From contig JAXCGZ010004148.1 of NCBI GenBank assembly GCA_037179515.1, positions 1 through 64,000 of the forward strand: 64,000 bases of DNA, in the 5' to 3' direction. Made by a program: the position numbers and the translations under genes. Shown here one piece after another: positions 37,401 through 50,940 of the stretch. The notes beneath the pieces are model-generated. The model made no database searches. It worked only from the letters and a program-made list of their open reading frames with translations, and was not told the DNA's origin. Position 1 is the stretch's first letter. Every line of letters starts with the position of its first letter. Source of the stretch: Halocaridina rubra. Taxonomy: Eukaryota > Arthropoda > Malacostraca > Decapoda > Atyidae.

Positions 37401-38335
37401 AGCGCCTTGACTTAGTAATTATAAGTCCTAGGATCGAGTCCCAGTCGGGGTAAAAAATGATTCATGTTTTCACATATGTAATGTGCTTATTTGATTATTG
37501 TATAGCCCGAATGAGATTGGGAATTGAAATAAATGCGAAAATGAAACCACGAGTTAGGTTTGGGAATCTGTAATATGAACATAGCGGCATTCAGTTAGAA
37601 TGCGTTCATTCCTAAGTATAGCAGATATAAGCTATAAGGTTGGATTCCTTTTAACCTTCTGTGGTGTGTAGTTGGTAGCGCATTGACTTAGTAATTATAA
37701 GTCCTAGGTTCGAGTCCCAGTCGGGGTAAAAAATGATTAATGTTTTCACATATGTAATGTGCTTAATTGATTATTGTATAGCCCGAATGAGATTGAGAAT
37801 TAAATTAAATGCGAAAATGAAGCCACGAGTGAGGTTGGGGAATCTGTAATATTAACATAGTGGCATTCAGTTAGAATGCGTTCATTCCTAAGTATAGCAG
37901 ATATAAGCTATAAGGATGGATTCCTTTTAACCTTCTGTGGTGTGTAGTTGGTAGGGCCTTGACTTAGTAATTATAAGTCCTAGGTTCGAGTCCCAGTCGG
38001 GGTAAAAAATGATTCATGTTTTCACATATGTAATGTGCTTAATTGATTATTGTATAGCCCGAATGAGATTGGGAATTGAATTAAATGCGAAAATGAAGCC
38101 ACGAGTGAGGTTGGGGAATATGTAATATGAACATAGTGGCATTCAGATAGAATGCGTTCATTCCTAAGTATAGCAGATATAAGCTATAAGGTTGGATTCC
38201 TTTTAACCTTCTGTGGTGTGTAGTTGGTAGCGCCTTGACTTAGTAATTATAAGTCCTAGGTTCGAGTCCCAGTCGGGGTAAAAAATGATTCATGTTTTCA
38301 CATATGTAATGTGCTTAATTGATTATTGTATAGCC
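31428..38335 (+). repeat. 25-unit higher-order repeat, copy 2 (6908 bp)
   Basis: The tandem partner of the preceding block, matching at a constant offset of 6908 bp, including rare single-base variants. Such identity over nearly 7 kb of a diverged satellite means a very recent duplication, or a duplicated path in the assembly. The 3' end passes into a more diverged third relative. Confidence 0.85.
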
Positions 38336-41300
38336 CGAGTGAGATTGGGAATTGAATTAAATGCGAAAATGAAGCCACAAGTGAGGTTGGGGTATCTGTA
38401 ATATGAACATAGTTGCATTCAGTTAGAATGCGTTCATTACTAAGTATAGCAGAAAAAAGCTATAAGGTTGGATTCCTTTTAACCTTTTGTGGTGTGTAGT
38501 TGGTAGTGCCTTGACGTAGTAATTATAAGTCCTAGGTTCGAGTCCCCGTTGGGGTAAAAAAAATGATTCATGTTTTCACATATGTAATGTGCTTAATTGA
38601 TTATTGTTTAGCCCGAATGAGATTGGGAATTGAATTAAATGCGAAAATGAAGCCACGAGTGAGGTTGGGGAATCTGTAATATGAACATAGTGGCATTCAG
38701 TTAGAATGCGTTCATTCCTAAGCATAGCAGATATAAGCTATAAGGTTGGATTCCTTTTAACCTTCTGTGGTGTGTAGTTGGTATCGCTTTGACTTAGTAA
38801 TTATAAGTCCTAGGTTCCGGTCCCAGTCGGGGTAAAAAATGATTCATGTTTTCACATATGCAATGTGCTTAATTGATTATTGTATAGCCCGAATGAGATT
38901 GGGAATTGAATTAAATGCGAAAATGAAGCCACGAGTGAGGTTGGGGTATCTGTAATATGATCATAGTGGCATTCAGTCAGAATGCGTTCAATCCTAAGTA
39001 TAGCAGATAAAAGCTATAAGGTTGTATTCCTTTTAACCTTCTGTGGCGTGTAGTTGGTAGCGCCTTGACTTAGTAATTATAAGTCCTAGGTTCGAGTCCC
39101 AGTCGGGGTAAAAAATGATTCATGTTTTCACATATGTAATGTGCTTAATTGATTATTGTATAGCCCGAATGAGATTGGGAATTGAATTAAATGCGAAAAT
39201 GAAGCCACGAGTGAGGTTCGGGTATCTGTAATATGATCATAGTGGCATTCAGTCAGAATGCGTTCAATCCTAAGTACAGCAGATAAAAGCTATAAGGTTG
39301 GATTCCTTTTAACCTTCTGTGGTGTGTAGTTGGTAGCGCCTTGACTTAGTAATTATAAGTCCTAGGTTCGAGTCCCAGTCGGGGTAAAAAATGATTCATG
39401 TTTTCACATACGTAATGTGCTTAATTGATTATTGTATAGCCCGAGTGAGATTGGGAATTGAATTAAATGCGAAAATGAAGTAACGAGTGAGGTTGGGGAA
39501 TCTGTAATATAAACATAGTGGCATTCAGTTAGAATGCGTTCATTCCTAAGTATTGCAGATATAAGCTATAAGGTTGGATTCCTTTTAACCTTCTGTGGTG
39601 TTTAGTTGGTAGCGCCTTGACTTAGTAATTATAAGTCCTATGTTCGAGTCCCAGTCGGGGTAAAAAATGATTCATGTTTTCACATATGTAATGTGCTTAT
39701 TTGATTATTGTATAGCCCGAATGAGATTGGGAATTGAATTAAATGCGAAAATGAAGCCACGAGTGAGGTTGGGGAATATGTAATATGAACATAGTGGCAT
39801 TCAGATAGAATGCGTTCATTCCTAAGTATAGCAGATATAAACTATAAGGATGGATTCCTTTTAACCTTTTGTGGTGTGTAGTTGGTAGCGCCTTGACTTA
39901 GTAATTATAAGTCCTAGGTTCGAGTCCAAGTCGGGGTAAAAAAAAATGATTCATGTTTTCACATATGCAATGTGCTTAATTGATTATTGTATAGTTCGAA
40001 TGAGATTGGGAATTGAATTAAATGCGAAAATGAAGCCACGAGTGAGGTTGGGGAATCTGTAATATAAACATAGTGGCATTCAGTTAGAATGCATTCATTC
40101 CTAAGTATAGCAGATATAAGCTATAAGGTTGGATTCCTTTTAACCTCCTGTGGTGTGTAGTTGGTAGCGCCTTGACTTAGTAATTATAAGTCCTAGGTTC
40201 AAGTCCCAGTCGGGGTAAAAAATGATTCATGTTTTCACATATGTAATGTGCTTAATTGATTATTGTATAGCCCGAATGAGATTGGGAATTGAATTAAATG
40301 CGAAAATGAAGCTACGAGTGAGGTTGGGGTATCTTTAATATGAACATAGTGGCATTCAGTTAGAATGTGTTCATTCCTAAGTATAGCAGATATAAGCTAT
40401 AAGGTTGGATTCCTTTTAACCTTCTGTGGTGTGTAGTTGGTAGCGCATTGACTTAGTAATTATAAGTCCTAGGTTCGAGCACCAGTCGGGGTAAAAAATG
40501 ATTCATGTTTTCACATATGTAATGTGCTTAATTGATTATTGTATAGCCCGAATGAGATTGGGAATTGAAATAAATGCGAAAATGAAGCCATGAGTGAGGT
40601 TGGGGAATATGTAATATGAACATAGTGGCATTCAGATAGAATGCGTTCATTCCTAAGTATAGCAGATATAAGCTATAAGGTTGGATTCCTTTTAACCTTC
40701 TGTGGTGTGTAGTTGGTAGCGCCTTGACCTAGTAATTATAAGTCCTAGGTTCGAGTCCCAGTCGGGGTAAAAAATGATTCATGTTTTCACATATGTAATG
40801 TGCTTAATTGATTATTGTATAGCCCGAGTGAGATTGGGAATTGAATTAAATGCGAAAATGAAGCCACAACTGAGGTTGGGGTATCTGTAATATGAACATA
40901 GTGGCATTCAGTTAGAATGCGTTCATTACTAAGTATAGCAGATATAAGCTATAAGGTTGGATTCCTTTTAACCTTTTGTGGTGTGTAGTTGGTAGCGCCT
41001 TGACTTAGTAATTATAAGTCCTAGGTTCGAGTCCCCTTTGGGGTAAAAAAAATGATTCATGTTTTCACATATGTAATGTGCTTAATTGATTATTGTATAG
41101 CCCGAATGAGATTGGGAATTGAATTAAATGCGAAAATGAAGCCACGAGTGAGGTTGGGGAATCTGTAATATGAACATAGTGGCATTCAGTTAGAATGCGT
41201 TCATTCCTAAGTATAGAAGATATAAGCTATAAGGTTGGATTCCTTTTAACCTTCTGTGGTGTGTAGTTGGTAGCGCCTTGACTTAGTAATTATAAGTCCT

Positions 41301-41613
41301 AGGTTCGAGTCCCAGTCGGGGTAAAAAATGATTCATTTTTTCACATATGTAATGTGCTTAATTGATTATTGTATAGCCCGAATGAGATTGGGAATTGAAT
41401 TAAATGCAAAAATGAAGCCACGAGTGAGGTTGGGGAATCTGTAATATGAACATAGTGGCATTCAGTTAGAATGCGTTCATTCCTAAGTATAGCAGATATA
41501 AGCTATAAGGTTGGATTCCTTTTAACCTTCTGTGGTGTGTAGTTGGTAGCGCCTTGACTTAGTAATTATAAGTCCTAGGTTCGAGTCCCAGTCGGGGTAA
41601 AAAAAATGATTCA
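38336..41613 (+). repeat. Partial third relative of the 25-unit repeat, with one unit missing
   Basis: From about 38394 the units follow the order of copy 2 at an offset of 4425 bp (33969 to 38394; 34081 to 38506; 35349 to 39774), so it begins part-way into the block. Near 41040 the unit with CTCGGTTCGATTCC, present at 29966 and 36874 in the other copies, is absent. The next unit (TATAGAAGAT and T6 near 41335) follows directly. It lacks ATATGAAATATG and ATAGGTCC, so those arose in the lineage of copies 1 and 2. Confidence 0.75.
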
Positions 41614-44600
41614 TGTTTTCACATATGTAACGTACTTAATTGATAATTGTATTGCCCAAATGAGATTGGGCATTGAATTAAATGCGAAAATGAAGCCACG
41701 AGTGAGGTTGGGGAATCTGTAATATGAACATAGTGGCATTCAGATAGAATACGTTCATTCCTAAGTATAGCAGATATAAGCTATAAGGTTGGATTCCTTT
41801 TAACCTTCTGTGGTGTGTAGTTGGTAGCGCTTTGACTTAGTAATTATAAGTCCTAGGTTCGAGTCCCAGTCGGGGTAAAAAATGATTCATGTTTTCACAT
41901 ATGTAATGTGCTTAATTGATTATTGTATAGCCCGAATGAGATTGGGAATTGAATTAAATGCGAAAATGAAGCCACGAGTGAGGTTGGGGAATCTGTAATA
42001 TGAACATAGTGGCATTCAGTTAGAATGCGTTCATTCCTAAGTATAGCAGATATAAGCTATAAGGTTGGATTCCTTTTAACCTTCTGTGGTGTGTAGTTGG
42101 TATCGCTTTGACTTAGTAATTATAAGTCCTAGGTTCCGGTCCCAGTCGGGGTAAAAAATGATTCATGTTTTCACATATGTAATGTGCTTAATTGATTATT
42201 GTATAGCCCGAATGAGATTGGGAATTGAATTAAATGCGAAAATGAAGCCACGAGTGAGGTTGGGGTATCTGTAATATGATCATAGTGGCATTCAGTCAGA
42301 ATGCGTTCAATCCTAAGAATAGCAGATAAAAGCTATAATGTTGTATTCCTTTTAACCTTCTGTGGCGTGTAGTTGGTAGCGCCTTGACTTAGTAATTATA
42401 AGTCCTAGGATCGAGTCCCAGTGGGGGTAAAAAATGATTCATGTTTTCACATATGTAATGTGCTTATTTGATTATTGTATAGCCCGAATGAGATTGGGAA
42501 TTGAATTAAATGCGAAAATGAAACCACGAGTTAGGTTTGGGAATCTGTAATATGAACATAGTGGCATTCAGTTAGAATGCGTTCATTCCTAAGTATAGCA
42601 GATATAAGCTATAAGGTTGGATTCCTTTTAACCTTCTGTGGTGTGTAGTTGGTAGCGCCTTGACTTAGTAATTATAAGTCCTAGGTTCGAGTCCCAGTCG
42701 GGGTAAAAAATGATTCATGTTTTCACATATGTAATGTGCTTAATTGATTATTGTATAGCCCGAATGAGATTGAGAATTAAATTAAATGCGAAAATGAAGC
42801 CACGAGTGAGGTTGGGGAATCTGTAATATTAACATAGTGGCATTCAGTTAGAATGCGTTCATTCCTAAGTATAGCAGATATAAGCTATAAGGATGGATTC
42901 CTTTTAACCTTCTGTGGTGTGTAGTTGGTAGGGCCTTGACATAGTAATTATAAGTCCTAGGTTCGAGTCCCAGTCGGGGTAAAAAATGATTCATGTTTTC
43001 ACATATGTAATGTGCTTAGTTGATTATTGTATAGCCCGAATGAGATTGGGAATTGAATTAAATGCGAAAATGAAGCCACAAGTGAGGTTGGGGAATATGT
43101 AATATGAACATAGTGGCATTCAGATAGAATGCGTTCATTCCTAAGTATAGCAGATATAAGCTATAAGGTTGGATTCCTTTTAACCTTTTGTGGTGTGTAG
43201 TTGGTAGCGCCTTGACTTAGTAATTATAAGTCCTAGGTTCGAGTCCCCGTTGGGGTAAAAAAGTGATTCATGTTTTCACATATGTAATGTGCTTAATTGA
43301 TTATTGTATAGCCCGAATGAGATTGGGAATTGAATTAAATGCGAAAATGAAGCCACGAGTGAGGTTGGGGAATCTGTAATATGAACATAGTGGCATTCAG
43401 TTAGAATGCGTTCATTCCTAAGAATAGCAGATAAAAGCTATAAGGTTGTATTCCTTTTAACCTTCTGTGGCGTGTAGTTGGTAGCGCCTTGACTTAGTAA
43501 TTATAAGTCCTAGGTTCGAGTCCCAGTCGGGGTAAAAAATGATTCATGTTTTCACATATGTAATGTGCTTAATTGATTATTGTATAGCGTGAATGAGATT
43601 GAGAATTAAATTAAATGCGAAAATGAAGCCACGAGTGAGGTTGGGGAATCTGTAATATGAACATAATGGCATTCAGTTAGAATGCGTTCATTCCTAATAT
43701 AGCAGATATAAGCTATAAGGATGGATTCTTTTTAACCTTCTGTGGTGTGTAGTTGGTAGGGCCTTGACTTAGTAATTATAAGTCCTAGGTTCGAGTCCCA
43801 GTCGGGGTAAAAAATGATTCATGTTTTCACATATGTAATGTGCTTAATTGATTATTGTATAGCCCGAATGAGATTGGGAATTGAATTAAATGCGAAAATG
43901 AAGCCACGAGTGAGGTTGGGGAATATGTAATATGAACATAGTGGCATTCAGATAGAATGCGTTCATTCCTAAGTATAGCAGATATAAGCTATAAGGATGG
44001 ATTCCTTTTAACCTTTTGTGGTGTGTAGTTGGTAGCGCCTTGACTTAGTAATTATAAGTCCTAGGTTCGAGTCCAAGTCGGGATAAAAAAAAATGATTCA
44101 TGTTTTCACATATGCAATGTGCTTAATTGATTATTGTATAGCCCGAATGAGATTGGGAATTGAATTAAATGCGAAAATGAAGCCACGAGTGAGGTTGGGG
44201 AATCTGTAATATAAACATAGTGGCATTCAGTTAGAATGCATTCATTCCTAAGTATAGCAGATATAATCTATAAGGTTGGATTCCTTTTAACCTTCTGTGG
44301 TGTGTAGTTGGTAGCGCCTTGACTTAGTAATTATAAGTCCTAGGTTCAAGTCCCAGTCGGGGTAAAAAATGATTCATGTTTTCACATATGTAATGTGCTT
44401 AATTGATTATTGTATAGCCCGAATGAGATTGGGAATTGAATTAAATGCGAAAATGAAGCCACGAGTGAGGTTGGGGTATCTTTAATATGAACATAGTGGC
44501 ATTCAGTTAGAATGTGTTCATTCCTAAGTATAGCAGATATAAGCTATAAGGTTGGATTCCTTTTAACCTTCTGTGGTGTGTAGTTGGTAGCGCATTGACT

Positions 44601-46689
44601 TAGTAATTATAAGTCCTAGGTTCGAGCACCAGTCGGGGTAAAAAATGATTCATGTTTTCACATATGTAATGTGCTTAATTGATTATTGTATAGCCCGAAT
44701 GAGATTGGGAATTGAATTAAATGTGAAAATGAAGCCATGAGTGAGGTTGGGGAATATGTAATATGAACATAGTGGCATTCAGATAGAATGCGTTCATTCC
44801 TAAGTATAGCAGATATAAGCTATAAGGTTGGATTCCTTTTAACCTTCTGTGGTGTGTAGTTGGTAGCGCCTTGACTTAGTAATTATAAGTCCTAGGTTCG
44901 AGTGCCAGTCGGGGTAAAAAATGATTCATGTTTTCACATATGTAATGTGCTTAATTGATTATTGTATAGCCCGAGTGAGATTGGGAATTGAATTAAATGC
45001 GAAAATGAAGCCACAAGTGAGGTTGGGGTATCTGTAATATGAACATAGTGGCATTCAGTTAGAATGCGTTCATTACTAAGTATAGCAGATATAAGCTATA
45101 AGGTTGGATTCCTTTTAACCTTCTGTGGTGTGTAGTTGGTAGCGCTTTGACTTAGTAATTATAAGTCCTAGGATCGAGTCCCAGTCGGGGTAAAAAAAAA
45201 TTATTCATGCTTTCACATATGTAATGTGCTTAATTGATTATTGTATAGCCCGAATGAGATTGGGAATTGAATTAAATGCGAAAATGAATCCACGAGTGAG
45301 GTTGGGGAATTTGTAATATGAACATAGTGGCATTCAGTTAGAATGCGTTCATTCCTAAGTATAGCAGATATAAGCTATAAGGTTGAATTCCTTTTAACCT
45401 TCTGTGGTGTTTAGTTGGTAGCGTTTTGACTAATTAATTATAAGTCCTAGGTTCGGGTCCCAGTCGGGGTAAAAAATGATTCATGATTTCACATATGTAA
45501 TGTGCTTAATTGATTATTGTATAGCCCGAATGAGATTGGGAATTGAATTAAATGCGAAAATGAAGCCACGAGTGAGGTTGGGGAATCTGTAATATGAACA
45601 TAGTGGCATTCATTTTGAATGCGTTCATTCCTAAGTATAGCAGATATAAGCTATAAGGTTGGATTCCTTTTAACCTTCTGTGGTGTGTAGTTGGTAGCGA
45701 ATTGACTTAGTAATTATAAGTCCTAGGTTCGGGTACCAGTCGGGGTAAAATATGATTCATGTTTTCACATATGTAATGTGCTTAATTGATTATTGTATAG
45801 CCCGAATGAGATTGGGAATTGAATTAAATGCGAAAATGAAGCCACGAGTGATGTTGGGGTATCTGTAATATGAACATAGTGGCATTCAGTTAGAATGCGT
45901 TCAACCCTAAGTATAGCAGATATAAGCTATAAGGTTGGATTCCTTTTAACCTTCTGTGGTGTTTAGTTGGTAGCGCCTTGACTTAGTAATTATAAGTCCT
46001 AGGTTCGAGCCCCCGTCGGGGTAAAAAAAATGATTCATGTTTTCAAATATGTAATGTGCTTAATTGATTATTGCATAGCCCGAATGAGATTGGGAATTGA
46101 ATTAAATGCGAAAATGAAGCCACGAGTGAGGTTGGAGAATCTGTAATATGAACATAATGGCATTCAGTTAGAATGCGTTCATTCCTAAGTATAGCAGATA
46201 TAAGCTATAAGGATGGATTCTTTTTAACCTTCTGTGGTGTGTAGTTAGTAGGGCCTTGACTTAGTAATTATAAGTCCTAGGTTCGAGTCCCAGTCGTGGT
46301 AAAAAATGATTCATGTTTTCACATATGTAATGTGCTTAATTGATTATTGTATAGCCCGAATGAGATTGGGAATTGAATTAAATGCGAAAATGAAGCCACG
46401 AGTGAGGTTGGGGAATATGTAATATGAACATAGTGGCATTCAGATAGAATGCGTTCATTCCTAAGTATAGCAGATATAAGCTATAAGGATGGATTCCTTT
46501 TAACCTTTTGTGGTGTGTAGTTGGTAGCGCCTTGACTTAGTAATTATAAGTCCTAGGTTCGAGTCCAAGTCGGGGTAAAAAAAAATGATTCATGTTTTCA
46601 CATATGCAATGTGCTTAATTGATTATTGTATAGCCCGAATGAGATTGGGAATTGAATTAAATGCGAAAATGAAGCCACGAGTGAGGTTG
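41614..46689 (+). repeat. Mosaic units of the downstream family
   Basis: Units carry the GTACTTAATTGATAATTG, CAGATAGAATACG, GTATCTTTAAT and ACAAGTGAG variants seen elsewhere after 24 kb, in partly repeated order (GTATCTTTAAT near 40330, 44477 and 46966). Rare changes include a deletion in CCTAATATAGC near 43695 and TAGCGTGAAT near 43586. No simple constant offset spans the block. Confidence 0.65.
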
Positions 46690-49600
46690 GGGAATCTGTA
46701 ATATAAACATAGTGGCATTCAGTTAGAATGCATTCATTCCTAAGTATAGCAGATATAAGCTATAAGGTTGGATTCCTTTTAACCTTCTGAGGTGTGTAGT
46801 TGGTAGCGCCTTGACTTAGTAATTATAAGTCCTAGGTTCGAGTCCCAGTCGGGGTAAAAAATGATTCATGTTTTCACATATGTAATGTGCTTAATTGATT
46901 CTTGTATAGCCCGAATGAGATTGGGAATTGAATTAAATGCGAAAATGAAGTCATGAGTGAGGTCGGGGTATCTTTAATATGAACATAGTGGCATTCAGTT
47001 AGAATGTGTTCATTCCTAAGTATAGCAGATATAAGCTATAAGGTTGGATTCCTTTTAACCTTCTGTGGTGTATAGTTGGTAGCGCCTTGACTTAGTAATT
47101 ATAAGTCCTAGGTTCGAGCACCAGTCGGGGTAAAAAATGATTCATGTTTTCACATATGTAATGTGCTTAATTGATTATTGCATAGCCCGAATGAGATTGG
47201 GAATTGAATTAAATGCGAAAATGAAGCCATGAGTGAGGTTGGGGAATATATAATATGAATATAGTGGCATTCAGATAGAATGCGTTCATTCCTAAGTATA
47301 GCAGATATAAGCTATAAGGTTGGATTCCTATTAACCTTCTGTGGTGTGTAGTTGGTAGCGCCTTGACTTAGTAATTATAAGTCCTAGGTTCGAGTCCCAG
47401 TGGGGGTAAAAAATGATTCATGTTTTCACATATGTAATGTGCTTAATTGATTATTGTATAGCCCGAGTGAGATTGGGAATTGAATTAAATACGAAAATGA
47501 AGCCACAAGTGAGGTTGGGGAATCTGTAATATGAACATAGTGGCATTCAGTTAGAATGCGTTCATTCCTAAGTATAGCAGATATAAGCTATAAGGTTGGA
47601 TTCCTTTTAACCTTCTGTGGTGTGTAGTTGGTAGCTCCTTGACTTAGTAATTATAAGTCCTCGGTTCGATTCCCAGTTGGGGTAAAAAAAATGATTCATG
47701 TTTTTACATATGTAATGTGCTTAATTGATTATTGTATAGCCCGAATGAGATTAGGAATTGAATTAAATGCGAAAATGAAGCCACGAGTGAGGTTGGGGAA
47801 TCTGTAATATGAACATAGTGGCATTCAGTTAGAATGCGTTCATTCCTAAGTATAGAAGATATAAGCTATAAGGTTGGATTCCTTTTAACCTTCTGTGGTG
47901 TGTAGTTGGTAGCGCCTTGACTTAGTAATTATAAGTCCTAGGTTCGAGTCCCAGTCGGGGTAAAAAATTATTCATTTTTTCACATATGTAATGTGCTTAA
48001 TTGATTATTGTATAGCCCGAATGAGATTGGGAATTGAATTAAATGCAAAAATGAAGCCACGAGTGAGGTTGGGGAATCTGTAATATGAACATAGTGGCAT
48101 TCAGTTAGAATGCGTTCATTCCTAAGTATAGCAGATATAAGCTATAAGGTTGGATTACTTTTAACCTTCTGTGGTGTGTAGTTGGTAGCGCCTTGACTTA
48201 GTAATTATAAGTCCTAGGTTCGAGTCCCAGTCGGGGTAAAATAAATTATTCATGTTTTCACATATGTAATGTACTTAATTGATAATTGTATAGCCCAAAT
48301 GAGATTGGGAATTGAATTAAATGCGAAAATGAAGCCACGAGTGAGGTTGGGGAATCTGTAATATGAACATAGTGGCATTCAGATAGAATACGTTCATTCC
48401 TAAGTATAGCAGATATAAGCTATAAGGTTGGATTTCTTTTAACCTTCTGTGGTGTGTAGTTGGTAGCGCTTTGACTTAGTAATTATAAGTCCTTGGATCG
48501 AGTCCCAGTCGGGGTAAAAAAAAATTATTCATGCTTTCACATATGTAATGTGCTTAATTGATTATTGTATAGCCCGAATGAGATTGGGAATTGAATTAAA
48601 TGCGAAAATGAAGCCACGAGTGAGGTTGGGGAATTTGTAATATGAACATAGTGGCATTCAGTTAGAATGCGTTCATTCCTAAGTATAGCAGATATAAGCT
48701 ATAAGGTTGAATTCCTTTTAACCTTCTGTGGTGTTTAGTTGGTAGCGTTTTGACTTAGTAATTATAAGTCCTAGGTTCGGGTCCCAGTCGGGGTAAAAAA
48801 TGATTCATGATTTCACATATGTAATGAGCTTTATTGATTATTGTATAGCCCGAATGAGATTGGGAATTGAATTAAATGCGAAAATGAAGCCACGAGTGAG
48901 GTTGGGGAATCTGTAATATGAACATAGTGGCATTCAGTTAGAATGCGTTCATTCCTAAGTATAGCAGATATAAGCTATAAGGTTGGATTCCTTTTAACCT
49001 TCTGTGGTGTGTAGTTGGTAGCGCCTTGACTTAGTAATTATAAGTCCTAGGATCGGGTCCCAGTCGGGGTAAAATATGATTCATGTTTTCACATATGTAA
49101 TGTGCTTAATTGATTATTGTATAGCCCGAATGAGATTGGGAATTGAATTAAATGCGAAAATAAAGCCACGAGTGATGTTGGGGTATCTGTAATATGAACA
49201 TAGTGGCATTCAGTTAGAATGCGTTCAACCCTAAGTATAGCAGATATAAGCTATAAGGTTGGATTCCTTTTAACCTTCTGTGGTGTTTAGTTGGTAGCGC
49301 CTTGACTTAGTAATTATAAGTCCTAGGTTCGAGTCCCAGTCGGGGTAAAAAAAATGATTCATGTTTTCACATATGTAATGTGCTTAATTGATTATTGTAT
49401 AGCCCGAATGAGATTGGGAATTGAATTAAATGCGAAAATGAAGCCACGAGTGAGGTTGGGGAATCTGTAATATGAACATAGTGGCATTCAGTTAGAATGC
49501 GTTCATTCCTAAGTATAGCAGATATAAGCTATAAGGTTGGATTCCTTTTAACCTTCTGTGGTGTGTAGTTGGTAGCTCCTTGACTTACTAATTATAAGTC

Positions 49601-50940
49601 CTAGGTTCGATTCCCAGTTGGGGTAAAAAAAATGATTCTTGTTTTTACATATGTAATGTGCTTAATTGATTATTGTATAGCCCGAATGAGATTAGGACTT
49701 GAATTAAATGCAAAAATGAAGCCACGAGTGAGGTTGGGGAATCTGTAATATGAACATAGTGGCATTCAGTTAGAATGCGTTCATTCCTAAGTATAGCAGA
49801 TATAAGCTATAAGGTTGGATTCCTTTTAACCTTCTGTGGTGTGTAGTTGGTAGCGCCTTGACTTAGTAATTATAAGTCCTAGGTTCGAGTCAAAGTCGGG
49901 GTAAAAAATGATTCATGTTTTCACATATGTAATGTGCTTAATTGATTATTGTATAGCCCGAATGAGATTGGGAATTGAATTAAATGCGAAAATGAAGCCA
50001 CGAGTGAGGTTGGGGAATCTGTAATATGAACATAGTGGCATTCAGTTAGAATGCGTTCATTCCTAAGTATAGCAGATATAAGCTATAAGGTTGGATTCCT
50101 TTTAACCTTCTGTGGTGTGTAGTTGGTATCGCTTTGACTTAGTAATTATAAGTCCTAGGTTCCGGTCCCAGTCGGGGTAAAAAATGATTCATGTTTTCAC
50201 ATATGTAATGTGCTTAATTGATTATTGTATAGCCCGAATGAGATTGGGAATTGAATTAAATGCGAAAATGAAGCCACGAGTGAGGTTGGGGTATCTGTAA
50301 TATGATCATAGTGGCATTCAGTCAGAATGCGTTCAATCCTAAGTATAGCAGATAAAAGCTATAAGGTTTTATTCCTTTTAACCTTCTGTTTCGTGTAGTT
50401 GGTAGCGCCTTGACTTAGTAATTATAAGTCCTAGGTTCGAGTCCCAGTCGGGGTAAAAAATGATTCATGTTTTTTTATTTGTAATGTGCTTAATTGATTA
50501 TTGTATAGCCCGAGTGAGATTGGGAATTGAATTAAATGCAAAAATGAAGCCACGAGTTAGGTTTGGGAATCTGTAATATGAACATAGTGGCATTCAGTTA
50601 GAATGCGTTCATTCCTAAGTATAGCAGATATAAGCTATAAGGTTGGATTCCTTTTAACCTTCTGTGGTGTGTAGTTGGTAGAGCCTTGACTTAGTAATTA
50701 TAAGTCCTAGGTTCGAGTCCCAGTCGGGGTAAAAAATGATTCATGTTTTCACATATGTAATGTGCTTAATTGATTATTGTATAGCCCGAATGAGATTGAG
50801 AGTTAAATTAATTGCGAAAATGAAGCCACGAGTGAGGTTGGGGAATCTGTAATATGAACATAGTGGCATTCAGTTAGAATGCGTTCATTCCTATGTATAG
50901 CAGATATAAGCTATAAGGATGGATTCCTTTTAACCTTCTG
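46690..50940 (+). repeat. Higher-order segment, copy 1 of a pair offset 6911/6358 bp
   Basis: CTGAGGTG (46787), CTCGGTTCG (47660) and GATTTCACATATGTAATGAG (48809) recur 6911-6912 bp downstream. From CTTACTAAT (49584) through CTGTTTCG (50386) the offset is 6358 bp. The 554-bp step equals two units, present here around 49021-49573 and missing from the partner. Confidence 0.8.
50470..50476 (+). terminator. T7 tract in place of the T4 (strong Pol III-type stop)
   Basis: Here TTTTCACATATG has become T7 followed by ATTTG, which removes the left arm of hairpin 5 and lengthens the T tract. The same change occurs at 56828-56834 and 58762-58768, always in the CTGTTTCG-marked unit, so it spread by duplication. 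Confidence 0.5.
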
